45,111 nucleotides of DNA, taken from VRUE01 sp035698885. GTDB lineage: Bacteria; Actinomycetota; Thermoleophilia; Solirubrobacterales; 70-9. The stretch covers positions 1 through 45,111 of the forward strand of contig DASSBJ010000075.1 in the NCBI GenBank assembly GCA_035698885.1, in the 5' to 3' direction. The translations under genes and the position numbers were made by a program. A model generated the notes under the pieces. It searched no databases. It saw only the letters and a program-made list of their open reading frames with translations, and had not been told where the DNA came from. Shown piece by piece: positions 23,915 through 32,392 of this stretch (position 1 is the stretch's first letter; every line of letters starts with the position of its first letter).

Positions 23915-24508
23915 CTATCCCGACGCGTAGCGCCGCAGATCGGCGTTCAGCTCGGGCGCCGAGTCATAGGCGCCGATGTGGACGCCGGCCAGCTCGCCGG
24001 CGGGGGAGAGGAAGATCGTCGTCGGGGTGCCGTGGAGCGGGGCGAGCGCTTCCAGGGTCGCGCGGTCGGCCGGGTAGCTCGGGTAGCTGAGGCGCTGGCT
24101 CGCGAGCAGCTCCCGGGCGGCGCCGGATTCATCTTCGACGTCGGCGCCGAGGAAGGCGACCCGCCTGCCATGGGCGACGGAGGCGGCGGCGAAGAGCGGC
24201 AGCTCTTCGCGGCACGGCCGGCACCAGGAGGCCCAGGCGTTGAGGACGACCGGGAGGCCGCGCAGCCGCTCCAGCCTCGCTTCCAGCGATCCGCCCTCGA
24301 TCAGCTCGCCCGCCTGGCGGTGCAGGGCCGCCAGCGCCGGCGGCGAGCCGGCGAGCCGTCGGCGCGCTGCCGCCCTGCTCGGAACGGCGACGACGCCTAC
24401 CTGCGCCGCGGCGGGCTCGTCGGCGCCGCCGGCCGAGTGGATGCGCAGGGAGATCGCGAGGAAGGCGAGCGCGGAGAGGACCGCGACCGCGATGAGCGCG
24501 CGCCGCAT
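23915..24508 (-). CDS. TlpA/ResA-like membrane-anchored thioredoxin
   Basis: A 197-residue extracytoplasmic thioredoxin-fold protein. A signal anchor (ALIAVAVLSALAFLAIS) at about 4-20 is followed by a spacer and the TlpA-like domain: VVLNAWASWCRPCREELP holds the redox motif WCRPC, and GTPTTIFLSPAGE gives the cis-Pro loop. Such proteins keep apocytochrome c or CuA cysteines reduced. It sits beside ctaG and the caa3-bc1 operon, which need exactly that service. The ATG lies 9 bases after GGGTAG in a palindrome shared with the ctaG promoter. About 167 bases without a gene separate it from the ThDP operon; they contain that operon's promoter. Confidence 0.87.
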   Translation of the reverse strand: MRRALIAVAVLSALAFLAISLRIHSAGGADEPAAAQVGVVAVPSRAAARRRLAGSPPALAALHRQAGELIEGGSLEARLERLRGLPVVLNAWASWCRPCREELPLFAAASVAHGRRVAFLGADVEDESGAARELLASQRLSYPSYPADRATLEALAPLHGTPTTIFLSPAGELAGVHIGAYDSAPELNADLRRYASG

Positions 24509-24517
24509 GGGGGATGG

Positions 24518-24542
24518 CTACCCGCGAAGCGGGTAGTGAAGC
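24518..24542. promoter_or_regulatory. Perfect palindrome holding two divergent GGGTAG elements
   Basis: CTACCCGC (24518-24525) and GCGGGTAG (24529-24536) form a perfect 8-bp inverted repeat with a 3-base loop. Each arm is a SigB-type -10 reading outward, one toward the TlpA-like gene (with GCTT at 15 bases, 24539-24542, as -35), one toward ctaG (with GGAT at 15 bases). It may alternatively or also be an operator. Confidence 0.4.
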
Positions 24543-24549
24543 AGGCGAG

Positions 24550-25413
24550 GTGACGGATCTGCTTCCCATCGCCGCGACCGCGCTGGTCGCGGCCCTCTAT
24601 GCGCGGCGGACGCGGAGTCTTGCCCGCCGGGGCCGCCCAATGCCCGCCTGGCGCCAGGCCTGCTTCTACCTCGGCCTCGCGGCGCTGCTCGCGGCGCTGA
24701 TCTCGCCGCTCGACCGGCTCGCCGAGACGCGGATCTTCTACGCCCACATGATCCAGCACCTGACGATCGGCGAACTCGCGCCGCTCCTCCTGCTGCTCGG
24801 GCTGAGCGGCGCGGTGCTGCGCCCGCTGCTCGCCCTGCCGCCAGCCGGGCGCCTGCGCTTCCTGCTCCTGCCGCTCGTCGCCCTGCCGCTGTGGGCGCTC
24901 AACCTCTACCTCTGGCACCTGCCGGCGCTTTACGAAGCTGCGCTGGCCAGCGAGCCCGTGCACTGGCTCGAGCACGCCAGCTTCTTCACCGCCGGCCTGC
25001 TGATGTGGGGGGCGCTGCTCGAGCCGCTGCCCGGCCCGGCCTGGTTCGGCTCCGGCGCCAAGGCGACCTACGTGCTGGCGGTGCGGGCGCTCGGCTGCGC
25101 GATCCTCGGCAACGTCCTGATCTGGTCCGGAACCGCCTTCTACCCCGCCTATGCCCCGGGCGAGCGGATCTGGGGGATCTCGCCGCTCGCCGACCAGCAG
25201 ATCGGCGGCGCGATCATGTTCATCTGGGGCGCGCTGATAACGATCGTCGTCTTCTCCTGGCTCTTCCTGCGCTGGCTGCGCGAGGCGGAGCTGCGCCAGT
25301 CGCTGCTCGACGCCGGCGGCGAGGAGCGGGTCGCGGTCAGGGCGGCGCGCTACCGGCGACGGCCTCCCGCTCGGCGCGCTCCTGCTCCGCCTCCACCGCC
25401 TCCATCCCCTTGA
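24550..25413 (+). CDS. ctaG: Cytochrome c oxidase assembly factor CtaG (caa3 type)
   Basis: A polytopic membrane protein with about seven helices, of the caa3_CtaG family needed to build copper-containing cytochrome caa3 oxidases. Family signs are FYAHMIQHLTIGELAPLLLLLG, LYLWHLPALYEAAL, VHWLEHASFFTAGLLMWG and the final ISPLADQQIGGAIMFIWG; the conserved histidines in these helices may handle copper. The C terminus is a proline run (PAPPPPPPSP). I prefer GTG at 24550 because an ATG at 24514 would place the promoter palindrome inside the coding region. The last 77 bases overlap qcrB, which converges on it. The oxidase it serves is encoded just beyond. Confidence 0.85.
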   Translation: MTDLLPIAATALVAALYARRTRSLARRGRPMPAWRQACFYLGLAALLAALISPLDRLAETRIFYAHMIQHLTIGELAPLLLLLGLSGAVLRPLLALPPAGRLRFLLLPLVALPLWALNLYLWHLPALYEAALASEPVHWLEHASFFTAGLLMWGALLEPLPGPAWFGSGAKATYVLAVRALGCAILGNVLIWSGTAFYPAYAPGERIWGISPLADQQIGGAIMFIWGALITIVVFSWLFLRWLREAELRQSLLDAGGEERVAVRAARYRRRPPARRAPAPPPPPPSP

Positions 25414-26698
25414 GGCCGAGGCACACCCGCCAGGCGAGGAAGCCGACGACGAAGGGCACGATCCAGACCCCCACGCGGTAGAACCAGACCTGGCTCATGT
25501 AGCTGATCCCGAGCCAGACGAGCAGCCGGTCGGAGGCGCCCGCCATGAAGATCATCACCACCCAGGTGAGGAAGCCGGCGCCGATCGCCGTCCGCAGCGG
25601 CGCGTCGCGCGGCCGCTCGAGCACGTTGTGGAAGCGCCGGTCGCCGGTCGCGCGGCGCTCCAGCCAGGGCCAGGCGAGCAGCGCGGCCATCACGACCAGC
25701 GGGAACAGCATGCCGCCCCAGAAGGGGTTCGGCACCAGGGTCCGGTTCCAGACGACGACGTCGAAGTGGGGGACGAGGCGCAGGGCGCCGATCAGCCAGC
25801 CGAGGTACCAGTCGGGCTGCGCCCCGTTCGTCCCCTGCGAGACGTGGTAGGGGCCCCAGAGCCAGATCGGGTTGATCTGCACGAGGCCGCCGAGCAGCAC
25901 CAGCGCCGCCGCCACCGCCAGCATCAACCCGAGCGAGCGCGGCGCCTGCCCGGGGAAGGTCGGCACGCCGATCAGCTTGCGCTCGCTCGGCACCCGCCTG
26001 CGCTTGAACTGCGTGTGGTGCCGCGAGGCGACGAGCGCCAGGTGGGCGCTCAGCAGGCCGCCGATCAGCAGCGGGAAGACGAACACGTGGGCGATGTACA
26101 TGCGCGACCAGAACTCCGGCGCGCCGGGGAAGGGATGGCCGAAGATCGCCAGCATCAGGTTGGCGCCGACGAAGGGGATCGAGAGCCCCACCGCGTAGCC
26201 GATCGCCAGCCCCATGCCCGAGAGCAGGTCGTCGACGAGCGAGTAGCCGAGGTAGCCCTCGAGCAGCGTCGTGAACAGCATCAGCACGCCGATCACGTAG
26301 GTCAGCTCGCGCGGCTTGCGGTAGGCGCCGGTGAAGAAGACGCGGATCAGGTGCAGGACGATCGCGGCGACGAAGACGTCGGCGGCCCAGTGGTGGGTCT
26401 GGCGGATCAGCAGCCCCGCCTTGACGTCGAAGGAGATCTGCAGGACGGAGATGTAGGCCTTGCTGGCCTCGATCCCGTGCAGCGGCGCGTAGCTGCCTTC
26501 GTAGGTGTCCTTCGCCGTGCTCGGCTCGAAGAAGAAGGTCAGGTAGACGCCGGTCGCGACGAGCACGACGAAGGCGTAGAGCGCGACCTCGCCGAGCAGG
26601 AAGGACCAGTGATCGGGGAAGGCGTAGCGCAGGGTCTTCTTCAGCATCGGCGCGACGCCGCTGCGCTGGTCGAGGAAGCGGACGGTCCTGCGGATCAC
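25337..26698 (-). CDS. qcrB: Cytochrome bc1 complex cytochrome b subunit
   Basis: A 453-residue multi-helix subunit that carries two hemes b and both quinone sites of the bc complex. Heme ligands are in QTHHWAADVFVAAIVLHLIRVFF (second helix) and AHVFVFPLLIGGLLSAHLAL (fourth). The Qo-site signature appears as PDWYLGW in place of PEWY, the usual actinobacterial form. Last gene of the caa3-bc1 operon, with GTGA overlap to qcrA. Its 3' end overlaps ctaG by 77 bases. Confidence 0.93.
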   Translation of the reverse strand: MIRRTVRFLDQRSGVAPMLKKTLRYAFPDHWSFLLGEVALYAFVVLVATGVYLTFFFEPSTAKDTYEGSYAPLHGIEASKAYISVLQISFDVKAGLLIRQTHHWAADVFVAAIVLHLIRVFFTGAYRKPRELTYVIGVLMLFTTLLEGYLGYSLVDDLLSGMGLAIGYAVGLSIPFVGANLMLAIFGHPFPGAPEFWSRMYIAHVFVFPLLIGGLLSAHLALVASRHHTQFKRRRVPSERKLIGVPTFPGQAPRSLGLMLAVAAALVLLGGLVQINPIWLWGPYHVSQGTNGAQPDWYLGWLIGALRLVPHFDVVVWNRTLVPNPFWGGMLFPLVVMAALLAWPWLERRATGDRRFHNVLERPRDAPLRTAIGAGFLTWVVMIFMAGASDRLLVWLGISYMSQVWFYRVGVWIVPFVVGFLAWRVCLGLKGMEAVEAEQERAEREAVAGSAPP

Positions 26699-27693
26699 GC
26701 CGAGGGCCTCCGCGTGCGCACGCCCCAGAAGGCCGGGCCCACCGGTTCGGAGAACTGGCCGGCGGCGCGCAGGTCGCCCTCGGAGTCGACCAGCAGCGGC
26801 AGCTGCGGCAGCGGCCTGCCCGCCGGGCCGTAGGTCACCTCGGCGCCGCGCGCCGGGTCGAAGGTCGAGTAGTGGCAGGGGCAGACCAGGGCGCGGTCCG
26901 GCTCGGCCGCGGGGAACTTCGGATCGCGGTAGAGGGCCACCGCGCAGCCCGCGTGGGTGCAGATCTTCGAGTAGGCGACGATCCCCTCCGGCGTCCAGCC
27001 CTCGCGCCCGGCCGGCATTTCGAGTTCGTCGGGGTCGAGCCGGACGACGACCAGCGGCGCCGCCAGCTCGTCGCGGTAGGCGTCCTCCGGGTAGGCGGTG
27101 TAGAAGGTCCCTTCCTCGATGTCCTCGGCGGCGTAGGGCTTGCCGTCCTCGTCGACCAGGCGGCGGTCGCGGCGCCAGGGCGAGTAGTAGAAGGACTTCG
27201 TGTCCAGCGCCGGTCCGAGCGAGGCGGCGGGCACGACGAGCGCCGCCCCCAGCGCCGCCCCGGCGGCCCCCGCGGCGCCGATCAGCAGCCGCTTGCGGGT
27301 GAAGCGGCTGCCCGTCTCGGCGACCAGCTGGTCGATCTGGTCCTGCTCGGCCGGGTGCTCGGTGACCGGGTAGTCCTCCTCCAGCTCCTCGGTCGGGATC
27401 AGCTTCTCGCCGGTCAGGATCAGCGCCGCCGCGAGCAGCGCCAGCGCGCCGCCCAGGCAGAGCCCCAGGTACTGCGTCATGTGGGGCCAGTCGAGCGCGT
27501 AGACGACGATGAACATCACCGCGCAGGCGGCGCCGCCGAGCAGCAGCAGCGCCACGACGAGCTCGGCGCGGCGCCGCTCCGTCCCCTCGTCGGGCTCGGG
27601 CAGGATCGGCTCGCGCTCGCGCCTGCGGCCGGCGCCGCGGACGAAACCGAGCAGGGTCAGCAGGGCGGCCTTCAGGCCGGTGCGCTTGCTCAC
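26695..27693 (-). CDS. qcrA: Rieske iron-sulfur subunit of the bc1 complex
   Basis: A 332-residue Rieske protein of the long actinobacterial kind with three N-terminal transmembrane helices (about 42-60, 72-92 and 133-155). The [2Fe-2S] boxes CTHAGC and CPCHYS give two Cys and two His ligands, with the cysteines also able to form the stabilising disulfide. It shuttles electrons from quinol to cytochrome c. It starts at GTG with a GTGA overlap to qcrC and ends in another GTGA overlap with qcrB. Confidence 0.93.
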   Translation of the reverse strand: MSKRTGLKAALLTLLGFVRGAGRRREREPILPEPDEGTERRRAELVVALLLLGGAACAVMFIVVYALDWPHMTQYLGLCLGGALALLAAALILTGEKLIPTEELEEDYPVTEHPAEQDQIDQLVAETGSRFTRKRLLIGAAGAAGAALGAALVVPAASLGPALDTKSFYYSPWRRDRRLVDEDGKPYAAEDIEEGTFYTAYPEDAYRDELAAPLVVVRLDPDELEMPAGREGWTPEGIVAYSKICTHAGCAVALYRDPKFPAAEPDRALVCPCHYSTFDPARGAEVTYGPAGRPLPQLPLLVDSEGDLRAAGQFSEPVGPAFWGVRTRRPSA

Positions 27694-28490
27694 GTCTTCA
27701 GCCTCCTTCCGATCAGCACGCAGACTCCGGTCAGCGCGAAGGCGGCGACCAGCCAGGCGACGATCCCCTCGGGCACCGGGCCGAGGTGGCCGATGCCGAG
27801 CCCGCCCTCGTCTTCGGGATGCTGGCTGGCGAGCACGTAGGCGACGATCTTGTCGAGGTCGTCGTCGCCGATCTGCGATTTCGGGAACTGCGGCATCACG
27901 AAGGGGCCGATCCGCACCGCCTCGGCGATCTCGGTCGCGTTGGCGTGCTGCAGCACCGGCACCTTGGCGCCGGGCACGTAGCCGCCTTCGCCGACGACCT
28001 GGTGGCAGCCGGCGCAGTGCTCGGTGAACAGGGTCAGGCCTTCGGTCAGCGCGTCGAACCTCGGCTGCGGGCGGGGCACGTCCGGACCGCCGCCGAAGCT
28101 CGCGACGTAGGCGCTCATCGCGGCGATCTCACGCTGGTTGAAGAAGGGCTCCTGGCGTTCGGGCTCTTCGCCCGCGTGGTCGAGCGGCATCCGGCCAGTG
28201 CGCAGGTAGAAGTCCGGCGCCAGCGCGCCGACGCCGCGCAGCGAGGGCCCCTGGGCGGCGATGTCGCCGGCGCCGCGGTTGCTCGCCCGCTCGACGCCTT
28301 CGCCGTTGGGGCCATGGCAGCTGGCGCAGTTGGCGGCGAAGAGGCCGGCGCCGAGTCGCAGCTTGCCCATGTGAGAGCCCCCCGGCACGTGGACGATGCC
28401 GCTCGGCGGCTGCGCCACGGCGGCGGTCGCGGCCCCCACCGCGAGCAGCAGGACGGTCGCGGCCAGCGCTTGTCGACGCCGCCGCCTCAC
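27690..28490 (-). CDS. qcrC: Diheme cytochrome c subunit of the bc1 complex
   Basis: A 266-residue protein with a signal segment (RRRRRQALAATVLLLAVGAATAAVAQ), two cytochrome c domains (CASCH near residue 58 and CAGCH near 160) with methionine ligands probably in GRMPLD and FVMPQFP, and a C-terminal transmembrane anchor (GIVAWLVAAFALTGVCVLIGRRL). This is the QcrC of actinobacterial bcc complexes, replacing a soluble cytochrome c. The GTG start at 28490 overlaps the upstream stop (GTGA). Confidence 0.92.
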   Translation of the reverse strand: MRRRRRQALAATVLLLAVGAATAAVAQPPSGIVHVPGGSHMGKLRLGAGLFAANCASCHGPNGEGVERASNRGAGDIAAQGPSLRGVGALAPDFYLRTGRMPLDHAGEEPERQEPFFNQREIAAMSAYVASFGGGPDVPRPQPRFDALTEGLTLFTEHCAGCHQVVGEGGYVPGAKVPVLQHANATEIAEAVRIGPFVMPQFPKSQIGDDDLDKIVAYVLASQHPEDEGGLGIGHLGPVPEGIVAWLVAAFALTGVCVLIGRRLKT

Positions 28491-28888
28491 GACTGGTTGC
28501 AGACGTGGTAGGTGAGGACGCCGGACGCGGTCATCAGGATCAGCACGAAGAACAGCGAGGAGACCGTCATCCCGACCATGCCGAGGAAGGCGGTGCGCCC
28601 GTGCGGCGGCGCGTCTTTGTAATCGCCGGTGCGGCGGAACAGCCACAGCGCCGTGAGCCCCGCCGCGGCGGCGACCACGGCGGCGGCCGCGCCGACGACG
28701 ATCGCCCAGCTCGCCAGCGAGATCCCCCACATGCCGCCGGTCGGGCCGCACTCGGCCTCGGCCAGCCAGTAGCCGAGCCCCTGCTGGAGCACGTAGGCGG
28801 CCGGCGCCCCGAGAACCGCGAACCAGAGCACCGGCGAGGCCGGCGAGGACGGTGGGATCCGCGCCAGGATCGGCTGCGGCGCCTTCAT
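28487..28888 (-). CDS. Small membrane protein of the caa3-bc1 operon
   Basis: A 133-residue protein with three helices (about 18-36, 55-78 and 100-123) ending HVCNQS. It sits between subunit III and qcrC with 4-base overlaps on both sides (ATGA and GTGA), so it must be made together with the complex. I do not know a family name. It is probably a small structural or assembly subunit of the oxidase or the supercomplex. Confidence 0.65.
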   Translation of the reverse strand: MKAPQPILARIPPSSPASPVLWFAVLGAPAAYVLQQGLGYWLAEAECGPTGGMWGISLASWAIVVGAAAAVVAAAAGLTALWLFRRTGDYKDAPPHGRTAFLGMVGMTVSSLFFVLILMTASGVLTYHVCNQS

Positions 28889-29460
28889 AGCGACGGCGAG
28901 AGCTGGGTCAGCACGACGGCGACCGCCGCGACGTTGACGAAATACCAGTAGAGCGCCGTCGCCCGCAGGCCGATCAGCCGGTAGTTGGTGATCCCGCGGG
29001 CGAGCTTCCAGAGCAGCCAGGAGTCCAGCGCCAGGCCGATCGCGACGTGGGCGTGATGGAAGCCGAGCAGGACGAAGTAGATCGAGGAGTAGGCGTTCTC
29101 CTGCGGGCTGAAGCTGTTCATGTCGGAGGCGTAGAGGTGGATCTGCAGTCCCAGATAGGTGGCCTGGACCGCCGCCGCGGCGGCCAGCAGCCACCAGGCC
29201 CGCGCGGCCCGGCCGCGCTTCGCCTCGCGCACGGCGAGGAAGAGCGGCAGCGTGGCCGCCAGCAGCCCGCCGGTGAAGACGAGCGGCAGCACGACCGAGG
29301 GCACCTCGATCCCGCCGAGCGGCCATTCGGAGGCCTTGAAGCGCAGGTAGAAGTAGGACGCGATCAGGCAGGCGAAGAGCGTCGCCTCGGTCGCGATCAG
29401 CAGCGCCATGCCCCACCAGCCGCTTGGCTGGGCGCGCCGCCGTGCCGCCGCCGCCTCCAT
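28885..29460 (-). CDS. ctaE: Cytochrome c oxidase subunit III
   Basis: A 191-residue five-helix subunit III. Hallmarks are GMALLIATEATLFACLIASYFYLR, in which the conserved Glu is present, FVLLGFHHAHVAIGLALD with its histidines, and the closing ALYWYFVNVAAVAVVLTQL. The start MEAAAARRRAQPSGWWG overlaps the subunit I stop (TGATG). It has five, not seven, helices, as in most bacterial caa3 oxidases of this kind. Confidence 0.9.
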   Translation of the reverse strand: MEAAAARRRAQPSGWWGMALLIATEATLFACLIASYFYLRFKASEWPLGGIEVPSVVLPLVFTGGLLAATLPLFLAVREAKRGRAARAWWLLAAAAAVQATYLGLQIHLYASDMNSFSPQENAYSSIYFVLLGFHHAHVAIGLALDSWLLWKLARGITNYRLIGLRATALYWYFVNVAAVAVVLTQLSPSL

Positions 29461-31364
29461 CACGCCTCCTCCGGCTCGCGCCCGTGCCAGCCCGCGAGCA
29501 CGAGGAGGAGGATCGCGGTGCAGATCGCCGCCGCCAGCCAGCGCTGCAGGATGACCATCGTGAAGACCGCCGAGATCGCCAGCGCGGTCAGCGGCGGCCA
29601 GAGGGACTTGGCGGGCATCTCGAGCGTCTCGTCCCACTCGGCGTCGACGGCGGTGCTGGCCGGCGTCTCGTGTCCCGCTTCGAGCGTCCTTCGGCCCGCC
29701 TCGAGGTTCGCCTCGTCGGCTTCGCGGTCCTCCCGGTCCCACATCGCGTAGGGGCTGGAGACGGTCGGGATGACCGCGTAGTTGTACTCGGGCGGCGGCG
29801 AGCTGGTCGACCACTCGAGCGTGTCGCCGCCCCAGGGGTCGGCGCCGACCCGCTCGCCGCGGAAGATGCTCAGCGCGAGGTTGACCGCAACCGCCAGCAG
29901 TCCCAGCCCCAGCAGGTAGGCGCCGAGCGTCTCGATCAGGTTGTAGCCGGTCCAGCCGAGGCCGGCCGAGTAGGTGTAGTCGCGGCGCGGCATCCCCGCC
30001 AGCCCCAGCAGGTGCATCGGGAAGAAGGTCACGTTCATGCCGACGAAGGTCAGCCAGAAGCTCGCCTGCCCCCAGCGCTCGTAGTACATCCGCCCGGTGA
30101 CCTTGGGGAACCAGTAGTACATGCCGCCGAGCAGCGGGAAGACGGCGGCGCCGAAGATCACGTAGTGGAAGTGGGCGACGACGTAGTAGGTGTCGGTGAG
30201 CTGCTGGTCGAAGGGGATCGCGGCGAAGGTCACCCCGGATAGGCCGCCGAGGATGAACAGCACGATGAAGCCGACGATCCACAGCAGCGGCGTTTTGAAG
30301 CGCGGCGTGCCGGTGACGATCGTGGTGATCCAGGAGAACAGCTGGATGCCGCTGGGGATGACGATGACCAGGCTGGCGGCGGCGAAGTAGATCGTCGTCG
30401 CGGTCGCCAGCCCGACCGCGAACATGTGGTGCGCCCAGACGCCGAAGCCGAGGAAGGCGACGAGGATCTCGGCCAGGGCGACGAGCGGGAAGGCGACCAT
30501 GCGCCGCCGCGTGAAGGTGGGGATGATCGAGGTCGCGATGCCGAAGGCGGGCAGGATGATGATGTAGACCTCGGGATGGCCGAAGATCCAGAAGAGGTTC
30601 TGCCAGAGGATCGGGTCGCCGCCGAACACCGGGGCGAAGAAGTGCAGCCCCAGCAGCCGTTCGAGCTCGAGCAGGACCAGCGCCGTGTTGAGCGCCGGCA
30701 GGGCGAAGACGAGGGCGAAGGAGACGGCGAGGAAGGCGAAGCAGAAGAGCGGCATCCGGTTCAACGACATGCCCGGGGCCCGCAGCTTGAAGATCGTCAC
30801 GATCACGTTGATCGCCCCGGCGGTGGTCGAGATGCCGACGAAGAGCAGCCCGAGCGCGTAGAAGTCGATGCCGGGGCCGGGGCTGTAGGCCCTGGAGGCG
30901 AGCGGCACGTAGTTGAACCAGCCGGCGTTCGGCGCGTTGCCGGTCAGCAGGCCGGCGTAGATGAAGATCCCCGAGCAGAGGAAGATCCAGTAGGAGACGG
31001 CGTTGAGCCGCGGGAAGGCCATGTCGCGCGCCCCGATCATCAGCGGCAGCAGGTAGTTGCCGAAGGCGCCGAGCGACATCGGGATGACGAAGAAGAAGAT
31101 CATCGTCACCCCGTGCATCGACATCAGTTCGTTGAACGTCGCCGGGTCGAGCGTCGCCTGGTTGGGCCCGATCAGCTGCGTTCGCATCAGCAGCGCCTCG
31201 ACTCCGCCGGCGGCGAAGAAGGCGAGCGAGGTGAAGAAGTAGAGGATGCCGATCCGCTTGTGGTCGACCGTGGTCAGCCAGCCGAGGACGCCCGGCGGCT
31301 CCTCCCAGATCCGCTCCAGGCGTTCGACCCGGGTGCGCGCGGCGGGCGGTGCGGCGGCCTCCAC
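29460..31364 (-). CDS. ctaD: Cytochrome c oxidase subunit I with a fused subunit IV-like tail
   Basis: A 634-residue heme-copper oxidase core. The CuB/heme ligands are in MSMHGVTMIFFF, FGHPEVYIIILP (cross-linked His-Tyr), FGVWAHHMFAVG and VVAHFHYVIFG. K-channel and D-channel motifs are consistent with type A (the helix VI His-Pro-Glu-Val-Tyr is present). After the twelfth helix comes a charged linker of about 70 residues and then two more helices (LWPPLTALAISAVFTMVIL, AAAICTAILLLVLAGW), which resembles the separate small subunit IV of other actinobacteria. GTG at 31364 overlaps the subunit II stop (TAGTG). Confidence 0.93.
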   Translation of the reverse strand: MEAAAPPAARTRVERLERIWEEPPGVLGWLTTVDHKRIGILYFFTSLAFFAAGGVEALLMRTQLIGPNQATLDPATFNELMSMHGVTMIFFFVIPMSLGAFGNYLLPLMIGARDMAFPRLNAVSYWIFLCSGIFIYAGLLTGNAPNAGWFNYVPLASRAYSPGPGIDFYALGLLFVGISTTAGAINVIVTIFKLRAPGMSLNRMPLFCFAFLAVSFALVFALPALNTALVLLELERLLGLHFFAPVFGGDPILWQNLFWIFGHPEVYIIILPAFGIATSIIPTFTRRRMVAFPLVALAEILVAFLGFGVWAHHMFAVGLATATTIYFAAASLVIVIPSGIQLFSWITTIVTGTPRFKTPLLWIVGFIVLFILGGLSGVTFAAIPFDQQLTDTYYVVAHFHYVIFGAAVFPLLGGMYYWFPKVTGRMYYERWGQASFWLTFVGMNVTFFPMHLLGLAGMPRRDYTYSAGLGWTGYNLIETLGAYLLGLGLLAVAVNLALSIFRGERVGADPWGGDTLEWSTSSPPPEYNYAVIPTVSSPYAMWDREDREADEANLEAGRRTLEAGHETPASTAVDAEWDETLEMPAKSLWPPLTALAISAVFTMVILQRWLAAAICTAILLLVLAGWHGREPEEA

Positions 31365-32314
31365 TACCGCAGCTCCGAGAGGTAGGCGGCGATCGCCTGG
31401 AAGCGCGCCGCGCCGAGGCCCAGCCCCGGCATCTTGTCGCCCGGCTTGATGCTCTGCGGGTTGCGGATCCAGCGGAAGAGGTTGCGCGGCGTGTTTTCGA
31501 TCGTGTCCGCGGCGAGCGTCTGCCGGCTGGCGACGTGGGTCAGGTCGGGCCCGATCGAGCCTCGCGCTTCGGTGCCGGCGATCGTGTGGCAGGAGGCGCA
31601 GGCGTTTTCCATGAACAGGCGCCGCCCGCGGCGCGCCTCGGCGCTCGCCGGCTCGCGCGCGGGCCGTTCCATGTTCGCCAGCCATTCGCGGAAGCGGGCC
31701 GGCGGTTCGGCGTAGACACGGAACGCCATGTGGGCGTGCTGCAGGCCGCAGAACTCGGCGCACTGCCCGCGGTAGACGCCCGGTTCGTCGGCGTACAGCT
31801 CGATGCTGTTCGCCTGCCCGGGGATCATGTCGATCTTGCGGTTCAGTTCCGGCACCCAGAAGGAGTGGATGACGTCGGCGCTGCGCGCGACCAGGTCGAT
31901 CGGCGTCCGCGCCGGGATGTGGATCTCGTTCGCGGTCACCGCGTCGGAGTCGCCGTAGCGGACCTCCCACCACCACTGGTGGCCGACGACCGTCATGCCC
32001 ATCGCCGTCTCGCCGGCCCGCGGCGCGTCGGTTTCCTTCATCAGCACGAGGTCGGAGACGACGAAGAGCGCGACGAGGATGACGATCGGGATTGCGATGC
32101 CGAAGGCGACGACGAGCGTCGTGTTGGCCCGTTCGCTCTCGCCCAGCCACGGCAGGCCGGGCTTGTCGCGGCGCAGCCAGCCGAGCGCCAGCATCGCGAC
32201 GGCGCCGAGGAAGACGAGGCCGGCGACGACGAGCATCCACCACCACAACGTCGCGATGTGTTCGGAGGCTGGGCTGTGTGGGTCCAGTGGCGACACGTCC
32301 GGATCCCCGCCCAC
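31364..32314 (-). CDS. ctaC: Cytochrome c oxidase subunit II with fused cytochrome c (caa3 type)
   Basis: A 316-residue subunit II. Two helices (about 21-45 and 67-90) precede the CuA domain, whose ligands are in SADVIHSFWVPEL and GQCAEFCGLQHAHM. A C-terminal cytochrome c domain has CASCH near residue 236 and the axial Met in KMPGLG. It takes electrons from QcrC or directly from quinol-cytochrome complexes. I use GTG at 32314; a GTG at 32296 (VSPLDPHS) is also possible and has GGGGAT before it. It is the first structural gene of a seven-gene operon behind a SigB-type promoter. No other cytochrome c gene is seen nearby. Confidence 0.92.
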   Translation of the reverse strand: MGGDPDVSPLDPHSPASEHIATLWWWMLVVAGLVFLGAVAMLALGWLRRDKPGLPWLGESERANTTLVVAFGIAIPIVILVALFVVSDLVLMKETDAPRAGETAMGMTVVGHQWWWEVRYGDSDAVTANEIHIPARTPIDLVARSADVIHSFWVPELNRKIDMIPGQANSIELYADEPGVYRGQCAEFCGLQHAHMAFRVYAEPPARFREWLANMERPAREPASAEARRGRRLFMENACASCHTIAGTEARGSIGPDLTHVASRQTLAADTIENTPRNLFRWIRNPQSIKPGDKMPGLGLGAARFQAIAAYLSELR

Positions 32315-32317
32315 AGG

Positions 32318-32335
32318 TCAGGCGGGGGCGGGCAT
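32318..32335 (-). other. Possible five-codon leader ORF of the caa3-bc1 operon
   Basis: ATG-CCC-GCC-CCC-GCC-TGA begins 7 bases after the -10 of the operon promoter, where a leaderless start would lie, and ends 3 bases before the GTG of subunit II. It could feed ribosomes onto the transcript or be chance. Confidence 0.2.
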
Positions 32336-32342
32336 GAGTCCC

Positions 32343-32368
32343 CTACCCAAGCGCGGGCGCGGGCAAAC
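32343..32368 (-). promoter_or_regulatory. SigB/SigF-type promoter of the caa3-bc1 operon
   Basis: GTTT (32365-32368), 16-base spacer, GGGTAG (32343-32348) on the minus strand, about 28 bases before the GTG of subunit II. The match is perfect to the GTTT-N16-GGGTAN pattern. Another promoter for basal expression may exist but I do not see one. Confidence 0.55.
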
Positions 32369-32392
32369 GGCGGAGCTCGGGTGTGTTGGGGC

